A stretch of DNA of 50,711 bases, taken from Rickettsiales bacterium (GTDB lineage Bacteria > Pseudomonadota > Alphaproteobacteria > Rs-D84). Where the stretch lies: the NCBI GenBank assembly GCA_031260805.1, contig JAISKV010000009.1, positions 1 to 50,711 of the forward strand, written 5' to 3'. Shown one piece after another: positions 43,071 to 48,843 of the stretch; position 1 is the stretch's first letter, and each line of letters opens with the position of its first letter. The notes below the pieces were generated by a model. The model saw only the letters and a program-made list of their open reading frames with translations. It searched no databases and was not told the origin of the DNA. The position numbers were made by a program, and so were the translations under genes.

Positions 43071-43718
43071 TTGAATCAAGTACAACCGCCAGTTTTAATG
43101 ACCAGAATCATGTCTTTTGTCTTTGCCGCGTCGCTGGGCGTCGCGCTGACAATGATTCTCGCGCTGTCAAACTTGATGCCGCTGACCCGCACGCAGGTGT
43201 TTTTTTTAACGACCTATCCGCGTGAAAATACTGAAATTTCGTTAAAGCCGTATTACCCCAGCAATGCGAACTTTGACGAATTCAAGATGAACTTTATCAA
43301 AGAGTATATCAAGGCCAGAAACGAAATCATACCAAATGCCGGGGTTATGAAGAAAAAATGGGACAGCGACGGATTGGTGCGGGCATGGTCAACAGATGCG
43401 GTTTACAGCGCTTTTGTCGGAACAACGCTTTGGAACGAATTGATGAATTCGGCCGGGGCATTGGACTTTGACTTTTCATGCCGCACTGAGTTTACGAAAA
43501 ACATCGCGCCGCGCGCCGCGGACAAATATGCGGCCAGTTTCCGGTACTTTTGCATTGTCGGGGACCAGCAGACCGTGCCGCGGGATTATACGATTGCGAT
43601 AACGCTGAAAACGGACAATCCGACCAAATGGAGCGAGCGGCTGGATAACCCGCTGGGGGTCTTGGTTGTCGGATATGATATTGAATCTGGCGGCGGGGAT
43701 CCGCTGGATTTCCAATAA
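43071..43718 (+). CDS. virB8: VirB8 family type IV secretion protein
   Basis: A 215-residue bitopic inner-membrane protein: one membrane helix (about 14-34, FVFAASLGVALTMILALS) then a periplasmic NTF2-like domain. FDEFKMNFIKEYIKARNEII matches the first helix of VirB8 (..FV.RYV.ARE..), FRYFCIVGDQQTVPRDYTIAITL the central strands, and NPLGVLVVGYDIE the C-terminal NPLGxxVxxY motif diagnostic of the family. The start is read as TTG at 43071 behind AGGGGGA; an ATG 27 bases later is an alternative. It is the first gene of virB8-virB9-virB10. Confidence 0.82.
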   Translation: MNQVQPPVLMTRIMSFVFAASLGVALTMILALSNLMPLTRTQVFFLTTYPRENTEISLKPYYPSNANFDEFKMNFIKEYIKARNEIIPNAGVMKKKWDSDGLVRAWSTDAVYSAFVGTTLWNELMNSAGALDFDFSCRTEFTKNIAPRAADKYAASFRYFCIVGDQQTVPRDYTIAITLKTDNPTKWSERLDNPLGVLVVGYDIESGGGDPLDFQ

Positions 43719-43755
43719 AAATTAAAAGATAAGATAAAAAAATATGGTGGGCAAT

Positions 43756-45234
43756 ATGAAAAAAGTATTGGTTGTAATTTCACTTTTCGCATTTCACTTT
43801 TCACTTGTTTGTGAAGATTACGGAATCCAGGAAGCGTGGGACAATCCGAACATGAACATGGCGGCCGGATCATCCAAGCCGGGCTATGCCCAATTGACAT
43901 GGGCGGCCGGGACGGTATTACCGATAAAACTGCGCAACGGCATGGTTACCATGGTGAATCTGCCGGCGGGCGAAACGATTGAAGACGGCGTTGTCGGCAA
44001 CGACGGGCTATTCAGTTTTGAGCCGCGAAACGGCGGAAATTCGTTTATAGTGACGCCTGATGTCACGAACAGCGGCGGCGATACGAACCTTATCGTGACG
44101 GGCAAGTCCGGAAACAAATACATATTTTATCTGCGCGCGGAACCGGCGAATTCGTCGGAAATTACTTATTCCCAGGTTGATGTCGCATTGGATGGGCGCA
44201 AGCAGTTGGTTGTTCCGGGCGGCGGCAGCGGTACTGGCAGCATGAACGGCAATGTCTTTGCGCGGGCCGCCAAGACGGCGACCGGCGTTGACAATGAAGA
44301 TTACGGATGGATAAAGTCAATGAAGATTAATCCGTCGGAATTCCGGTTTGATTTGGATATTTTCGTGCCGAATCCGGACGATTATGTTATTGCGCCTGAA
44401 CGGGTGTGGCGCGACAGGATATTTACTTACATAGACTTTGGGGATAAGGTTATAGCGATGACCCAGCGGCCGGTCGTGTCGCTGCTGATAGAAGGCGGCG
44501 AAAGCCCTGTCGGATTTCGCACGGATGGCGAAAACGGGCGGCTGCTGATAGTAGAGGCGGTCGGCGACATGGTTTTGCGCAGCGGCCAGCGGCTGGTCTG
44601 CATCAAGCGGCGCGAAAAACCGTTCCTGGTTGCGGACACGCAGAGTGTTATGGCATTGGCAGAAGCGAATGTAATGCAGAGCATGGCCAGTTCCCAGTCA
44701 TTGAACAATGCGGCGTATTACGGCCAAATGCCACAGTACGGCCAGCCGGCCCAGATTATGAATACGAACGGATATGGCGTCGCGCCGACAATGATGATGC
44801 CGGTCCAGCAGAACTATGCGCCGTCCGGCAGCGGCGGCGGCAGCGGGTACAATGTAAATATGGTCCCGCAAGAGCGGAATACCGCGGGCGCGTACCTGCC
44901 GCAGTCAAATATTCCGCTGATATCCGGCGCGCAGTCTGGGGTCGCGGTTGAACTGCGGTCCGATACCTCGGTCAAGGCGCTGAATGATTACTGGTCCGAC
45001 TTGCTGGCGCGGTTCAGCGGGGATGAAGGCAAGGGGATACTGAATCCATATCGCAACATGGTGTTCTTTGCGGTGGATGAAACAGGCGTCGGCGAATTGG
45101 GCGCGGACAACAACACGGCGCGGCTGTACCGTCTGCGCGTGGGTCCTTTTGCAGACATTGACGGCGCGCAGAAACTGTGCGACCAGATGCTGCGGTTCAA
45201 TGGCGCGGCATGCCATGTGGTGCGGGTGCAGTAA
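43756..45234 (+). CDS. virB9: VirB9/TrbG-like T4SS outer-complex protein with C-terminal SPOR domain
   Basis: 492 residues from the ATG at 43756 (GGTGGG upstream; an ATG at 43744 is also possible). The signal peptide MKKVLVVISLFAFHFSLVC is heptamer-encoded. The N-terminal VirB9 domain has GKSGNKYIFYLRAEP. The C-terminal VirB9 domain (about 230-300) has IFTYIDFGDKVIAMTQRPVV and the FRTDGENGRLLIVEAVGDMVL...GQRLVCIKR pattern that binds VirB10 and VirB7. A Met/Gln/Tyr/Gly-rich linker (about 315-400) leads to about 75 residues with RLYRLRVGPFADIDGAQKLC...GAACHVVRV, a SPOR domain, which binds denuded peptidoglycan. This fusion is unusual and suggests that the secretion channel is tied to sites of septal cell-wall remodelling (inference). 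Confidence 0.8.
   Translation: MKKVLVVISLFAFHFSLVCEDYGIQEAWDNPNMNMAAGSSKPGYAQLTWAAGTVLPIKLRNGMVTMVNLPAGETIEDGVVGNDGLFSFEPRNGGNSFIVTPDVTNSGGDTNLIVTGKSGNKYIFYLRAEPANSSEITYSQVDVALDGRKQLVVPGGGSGTGSMNGNVFARAAKTATGVDNEDYGWIKSMKINPSEFRFDLDIFVPNPDDYVIAPERVWRDRIFTYIDFGDKVIAMTQRPVVSLLIEGGESPVGFRTDGENGRLLIVEAVGDMVLRSGQRLVCIKRREKPFLVADTQSVMALAEANVMQSMASSQSLNNAAYYGQMPQYGQPAQIMNTNGYGVAPTMMMPVQQNYAPSGSGGGSGYNVNMVPQERNTAGAYLPQSNIPLISGAQSGVAVELRSDTSVKALNDYWSDLLARFSGDEGKGILNPYRNMVFFAVDETGVGELGADNNTARLYRLRVGPFADIDGAQKLCDQMLRFNGAACHVVRVQ
43776..43812. repeat. Heptamer array encoding the VirB9 signal-peptide core
   Basis: Words ATTTCAC, TTTTCGC, ATTTCAC, TTTTCAC, TTGTTTG encode F/S/L/A/H residues about 7-18; nearly the same peptide (SLF.F.SL) as in the BamA signal peptide. 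Confidence 0.85.
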
Positions 45235-45262
45235 AGGTGTAGGTGAATGTGTAGGTGAAAAG
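45235..45262. repeat. Single hexamer array between virB9 and virB10
   Basis: GTGTAG, GTGAAT, GTGTAG, GTGAAA words fill the 31-base gap and end at the virB10 ribosome-binding region. No complementary arm is nearby. Confidence 0.8.
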
Positions 45263-45265
45263 TAA

Positions 45266-47563
45266 ATGGCAGGGTTAAAGCAATCTTTGACGGAATTAAA
45301 AAAGACTACGCCGAAACATGTCCAGTGGCTGTTTATGGGCGTGGCTTTTATAATTGTTTTGGTTTTGCTGTTCTTGCTGCTGTCGGGAAAATCTGACAAG
45401 AAAAACGGTTCTGGGGCCGGCGGATCGGCGGCAGTGCTGGCAGCGGATCCGGACCAGATTGACTGGACTGAAAATGAAATCGGGGCGGCGCGCACCGCAA
45501 AAATTACATTGAACCCATCCGGCGGGGACATTCGGGTTATATCGGCAAAACTGTCCGCCGCGGTCATGGGGGTGAAATTGCAATCCGCCGGTTGCACGAA
45601 TCTGGCGCGGATTACTGAAAAAATCCCATGCAGCCTTGGGTTATCTTGGGACGGCCGTGAAATGGGCGAAACTGGTTTGGAAATAAACATCGCATATGTG
45701 CCGTTTGGCATGTCCGAAGAAATGGCTGAAAACTTGGTTGTCGCGATTGCGTTGGGATCGGCTGCGAAACCGGTAGAGATTGAAAAGCCGGCGGAACCGC
45801 CGGTCGCCAAGCCTGTTTACGAAATGACCGATGCGGAAAAAGAGGCCTTGATTAACGACACGCCGTCTTTGCACCGTCCGGAACATGAACCGATCGCGCC
45901 GCCTGTGGTTGTGTCGCGCCCGGAACTGACGCCGGAAAAAAGGTCAAATCCATGCTATGAATTCGCGTTTGTCGGATACGATCTGAATGGCAATCAAATG
46001 GGCTGGATACGGCCCAGCGGCGGAACTTACAAATTTCATCCGTTCAGCGACCGGGATTGTTCCAAGCCATCCGGCGAATATAATGCGGAAACCGGCTTTA
46101 TCATCGCGAACGGAAAAAAGATAGGCAGCGATGCCGAACATATCAGTTTCAGCGCGATGGCAACTGGGAATCTGCCGAAACTGTCTAATGCCGCGCCGGA
46201 AAAAACAGTCATCCGCGCCCGCCAGTTAATTATGGCGCCTGATGCCAAGAGCGGGTCAAAACAAGTATTCACGCCGACGGCCGCGCCGACAAACCTGGTG
46301 CCGAGCAGCGCGAACGATGCTTTTGTTTCCAGCGAGCCGTACGACAGAAAGTTCGTTCTGCGCCAGTACAAGCCGATTCCGGCGACGATAGTGAACGAAA
46401 TACGCGCGGAAACCAAGAATGTTGGATCGCAATTGCCGGTCCAGGCGACGGTTGACCGCCATGTGTATTCGGACAATGGGCGGACGATTATTGTTCCGGC
46501 CGGAACACTGATGCTGGGGTACTTGACGGGGGATTTGCCGGGGCCGTATAAATCAATCGGCCGCATGCATATAAACTGGTATCGGTTCGTGCGGCCAGAC
46601 GGGGTGGAATTTAACTTTAATGGCGAAGACGGCAGCGTGCCTTTTGCCGGGGATTCCCAGGGGCGCGTCGGGGTACCGGGCTATGGCAGCAGCGATTATC
46701 TGGAAAACATGCTGATGCCGATGGTTACGGCGATTGTGCCGGCAATGGTGAACATGATCGCGCCGATTTCGGACAAGTTTGTGAACCAGATTGACCTGGA
46801 TAATAATACCGTAACGCAAAGCGGGCAGATGCGGTCCAGCGAATTGGCGAAACAAGAGATAATATCGGCTTGGAACAAGGTTGCGAACCGCATGGCGATT
46901 GACATGCTGGATAATACGGTGCCGCCTTTTTCCATCGCGGCCGGCACGCGGATCACGGTGTATTCGCCCAAGGATTTGATAGTCAATTTCTGCGGCAAGG
47001 GCGATGCGGCATGTGCATCAGTTATCCAGTCTTCGCCGTATGTCGCGCACATCGCGAACAAGGCGACGGCCGCGAATCAAACGCCCGAAGAAAGATTGGG
47101 CCAGGTGCGGTCTTTGGCGGTTGATCTGAATGGAAATATTGATCCCAGCCAGATAAATGACGAGCGGTTGAAAGAATTCTATCGTCAAATGAATCAGTAT
47201 CAAGGGAAAGCCGTCGCCGCAAATCAGGCGTACGCGACGCAGCAGGCGACGAACGGCGGGGTTCAGAATAAAAAGACTGGGGAAGTTCTGGTCAAGGGAA
47301 CCAAGGAATATAATGAACAGGTGCTGGGGATAAAATATAACGACAAAGGCGTCATGCAGGATCCGTCGGGCAGTTTTCAACAGGAGGCCCCGCCGCCAGC
47401 GGCACCTGTGTCATCTGCGCCGGCCCAGATTTTATGCCCTGATGACGGAACGGTCCCGGATATGAACGGATGCTGTACCGGGGAAACTTATACCGATATG
47501 GGGGACGCAGGGTTTAATTGCTGTCCCGCCGGCGGGGGCGATTGCTTTCCACCGATATTGTAA
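45266..47563 (+). CDS. virB10: VirB10/TrbI-like T4SS protein with cysteine-rich tail
   Basis: 765 residues. It has a short cytoplasmic segment, an inner-membrane helix (about 20-40, WLFMGVAFIIVLVLLFLLLS) and a long periplasmic Pro/Glu-rich linker. The VirB10 beta-barrel domain (about 365-600) includes LRQYKPIPATIVNEIRAET, VDRHVYSDNGRTIIVPAGT, LMLGYLTGD and INWYRFVRPDGVEFNFNGEDG. The outer-membrane antenna helices follow (NMLMPMVTAIVPAMVNMIAP), then IAAGTRITVYSPKDLIV. The last 45 residues add a cysteine cluster (ILCPDDGTVPDMNGCCTG, FNCCPAGGGDC) not typical of VirB10 but like the lineage's other cysteine-rich proteins. VirB10 spans both membranes and links ATPase energy to channel gating. Confidence 0.85.
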   Translation: MAGLKQSLTELKKTTPKHVQWLFMGVAFIIVLVLLFLLLSGKSDKKNGSGAGGSAAVLAADPDQIDWTENEIGAARTAKITLNPSGGDIRVISAKLSAAVMGVKLQSAGCTNLARITEKIPCSLGLSWDGREMGETGLEINIAYVPFGMSEEMAENLVVAIALGSAAKPVEIEKPAEPPVAKPVYEMTDAEKEALINDTPSLHRPEHEPIAPPVVVSRPELTPEKRSNPCYEFAFVGYDLNGNQMGWIRPSGGTYKFHPFSDRDCSKPSGEYNAETGFIIANGKKIGSDAEHISFSAMATGNLPKLSNAAPEKTVIRARQLIMAPDAKSGSKQVFTPTAAPTNLVPSSANDAFVSSEPYDRKFVLRQYKPIPATIVNEIRAETKNVGSQLPVQATVDRHVYSDNGRTIIVPAGTLMLGYLTGDLPGPYKSIGRMHINWYRFVRPDGVEFNFNGEDGSVPFAGDSQGRVGVPGYGSSDYLENMLMPMVTAIVPAMVNMIAPISDKFVNQIDLDNNTVTQSGQMRSSELAKQEIISAWNKVANRMAIDMLDNTVPPFSIAAGTRITVYSPKDLIVNFCGKGDAACASVIQSSPYVAHIANKATAANQTPEERLGQVRSLAVDLNGNIDPSQINDERLKEFYRQMNQYQGKAVAANQAYATQQATNGGVQNKKTGEVLVKGTKEYNEQVLGIKYNDKGVMQDPSGSFQQEAPPPAAPVSSAPAQILCPDDGTVPDMNGCCTGETYTDMGDAGFNCCPAGGGDCFPPIL

Positions 47564-47587
47564 ACGCGGCGAATGCCGCGTCATATC

Positions 47588-47660
47588 CCATCGTCATTGC
47601 GGGCTTGACCCGCAATCCATTAGCGGAATGGACCCCGGGTCAAGCCCGGGGTGACGACGG
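47588..47660. repeat. CATCGTCA-type inverted repeat
   Basis: CCATCGTCATTGCGGG / CCGGGGTGACGACGG outer arms with inner stems GGGCTTGACCC and ACCCCGGGTCAAGCCCGGGG. Same family as 6319-6400 and 30640-30721. A hairpin ACGCGGC / GCCGCGT at 47565-47582 lies just after the virB10 stop without a T-run. From here to 48384 (about 800 bases) there is no credible gene. Confidence 0.8.
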
Positions 47661-47704
47661 ATAATAATGAGTCCTGAATAATAAATTCCAAACCCGAATT
47701 TCCC

Positions 47705-47733
47705 TTGATTTTTTCGCGATTTTGTGATACAAT
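47705..47733 (+). promoter_or_regulatory. Orphan promoter
   Basis: TTGATT, a 17-base spacer and TACAAT. No gene follows; a terminator begins about 14 bases after the -10 box. Confidence 0.5.
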
Positions 47734-47739
47734 AAAAAC

Positions 47740-47773
47740 CAAGTCGCCCGCGCCAAATGCGGGTGTTTTTTTA
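47740..47773 (+). ncRNA. Possible tiny transcript ending in a terminator hairpin
   Basis: Downstream of the orphan promoter, the stem CCCGC / GCGGG (47747-47763) is followed by TG and T7 (47766-47772). A transcript would be only about 33 bases long. It may be a short regulatory RNA, or the remnant of a unit whose gene was replaced by the repeats that follow. Confidence 0.3.
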
Positions 47774-47796
47774 TACCACTACCCCCGTCTTGCGCT

Positions 47797-47921
47797 ACGC
47801 GGCCAGTTCCCCTCACATGGAGGGTTGGTGCGTAGCACCGGGATGGTTTACAGGATTTATGATTTATGAAGTATGATTTAAGTATGAGATGAATCACAGT
47901 TGTCTTATTATAGCAGACAAC
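47797..47921. repeat. Composite interspersed repeat, copy D
   Basis: Palindromic block GCGGCCAGTTCCCCTC ... GGATGGTTTACAGG (47799-47853), heptamers ATTTATG, ATTTATG, AAGTATG, ATTTAAG (47854-47885), then the GACAAC block, here a clean inverted repeat GTTGTCT / AGACAAC (47899-47921) around TATTATAGC. It uses a heptamer word different from the other copies. Confidence 0.85.
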
Positions 47922-47950
47922 ATTAATTTATCCCCAGAATTTTCAGAGTT

Positions 47951-47984
47951 TTAATGTATAGCATACTAGTATGCTATACATTAA
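47951..47984. repeat. Perfect 34-base palindrome
   Basis: TTAATGTATAGCATACT followed by its exact reverse complement, with no loop (centre ACTAGT). Perfect dyads of this size usually mark operators or recombinase/resolvase sites, or cruciform-prone repeats. No regulator or recombinase gene is within the window near it. Confidence 0.9.
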
Positions 47985-48037
47985 TTCAATAATAAAAGAA
48001 CTAAAAAAGTTCCATCCTTAAATCATAAATCTTGAAG

Positions 48038-48165
48038 ACCCCACCCCGGAAAATTCTGACGAATTTTCTGACCCGCTACTGCGGGGCGGGTAGGAAACTC
48101 CGAACCAAATTACCCGCCCCCTGAGAGCGGGTCGGAAAATTCGTAAGAATTTTACGGGGTGGGGT
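48038..48165. repeat. Long inverted repeat with 55-base arms
   Basis: The left arm (48038-48092) begins ACCCCACCCCG and contains GAAAATTCTGACGAATTTTC; the right arm (48111-48165) is its reverse complement with roughly nine mismatches; the loop is 18 bases (48093-48110). Each arm also contains the small palindrome AAAATTC...GAATTTT. MITE-like in form; no coding capacity. Confidence 0.88.
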
Positions 48166-48230
48166 CGCAGAGCGGCTTTGCCGCGATGCGTGGCAGTAGT
48201 ATAATTAAGAATTATAAAATTATGTCTTAT

Positions 48231-48343
48231 GCTCTGTTTATTATAGCAGACAACGATAATTTTTAATTCTTCTTTCTTAATTCTTAATTAAACTCTGTAA
48301 ACCACCCCGGCCTTCGGCCACCCCTCCATGGGAGGGGAACTGG
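48231..48343. repeat. Composite interspersed repeat, copy E
   Basis: Near-duplicate of copy A at the window's left end: GCTCTGTTTATTATAGC and AGACAACGATAAT, then AATTCTT/TTCTTAA heptamers (48255-48292), then the palindromic block from GTAAACCACCCC to CCCCTCC ... GGAGGGGAACTGG (48297-48343). Confidence 0.88.
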
Positions 48344-48384
48344 GTAGTGGTATAAATCAACAATAATCAACAAGGAGCAATCAA

Positions 48385-48840
48385 ATGCCAAAGTACAACA
48401 GCATATCCAGAATAATGTATGACAGCGAAAACAATTGTTTGGTGCGCCAGACCCCGGATGGTCCTGTGCCTATCAGCGGCGCGTCCATCAGCGGCGATAC
48501 TGTCGTTGATTTCAGCGCGCCAGGGGCGAACCCTTGGTACCGCAAATACAAATCCGGATGGGTAGAGCAGGGCGCGCGAACCAATTCGTATACCCAGCCG
48601 GGCTTTAACTATTTTATATTTCCGGTGGAAATGGCGGATGCCAATTATTCAGTCATGGCGGGGCGCGATGCCGGCGCTGGCACACCTAATGACTATACGG
48701 CATACAACATGCTGTGCGAGCAAAAGACGACGACCCAGTTCACCCTGTTTGGGGGCGGCACGCGCGGCAGCGCGACGAACAACAGCCTGCCGGCGGACGG
48801 GGTTTGCTATGTCGTCCGCGGCTGGGGAAAACAGTCTTAG
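48385..48840 (+). CDS. Phage tail-fibre-like protein (orphan)
   Basis: A 151-residue protein with a good AAGGAG ribosome-binding site. No signal peptide. The C-terminal half has KSGWVEQGARTNSY and YFIFPVEMADANYSVMAG, phrases that recur in C-terminal receptor-binding parts of phage tail fibres and related surface-binding proteins (GW.EQGG ... FP..F.D.NY.V). The N-terminal 50 residues (ISGDTVVDFSAPGANPWYRK) look beta-rich and unassigned. No other phage gene is nearby, so it may be a remnant or a domesticated adhesin. It is convergent with the polysaccharide gene, 3 bases apart, and lies between two repeat-rich or AT-rich blocks. Confidence 0.6.
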   Translation: MPKYNSISRIMYDSENNCLVRQTPDGPVPISGASISGDTVVDFSAPGANPWYRKYKSGWVEQGARTNSYTQPGFNYFIFPVEMADANYSVMAGRDAGAGTPNDYTAYNMLCEQKTTTQFTLFGGGTRGSATNNSLPADGVCYVVRGWGKQS

Positions 48841-48843
48841 ATT

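Noticed and set aside
47640-47897. 85-residue frame on the minus strand in the repeat field
   Set aside because: It consists of translated repeats and terminator DNA, with no ribosome-binding site and no recognisable protein.
48179-48230. Possible tRNA or small RNA in the AT-rich spacer before composite copy E
   Set aside because: No cloverleaf or conserved stem found; only AT-rich words.
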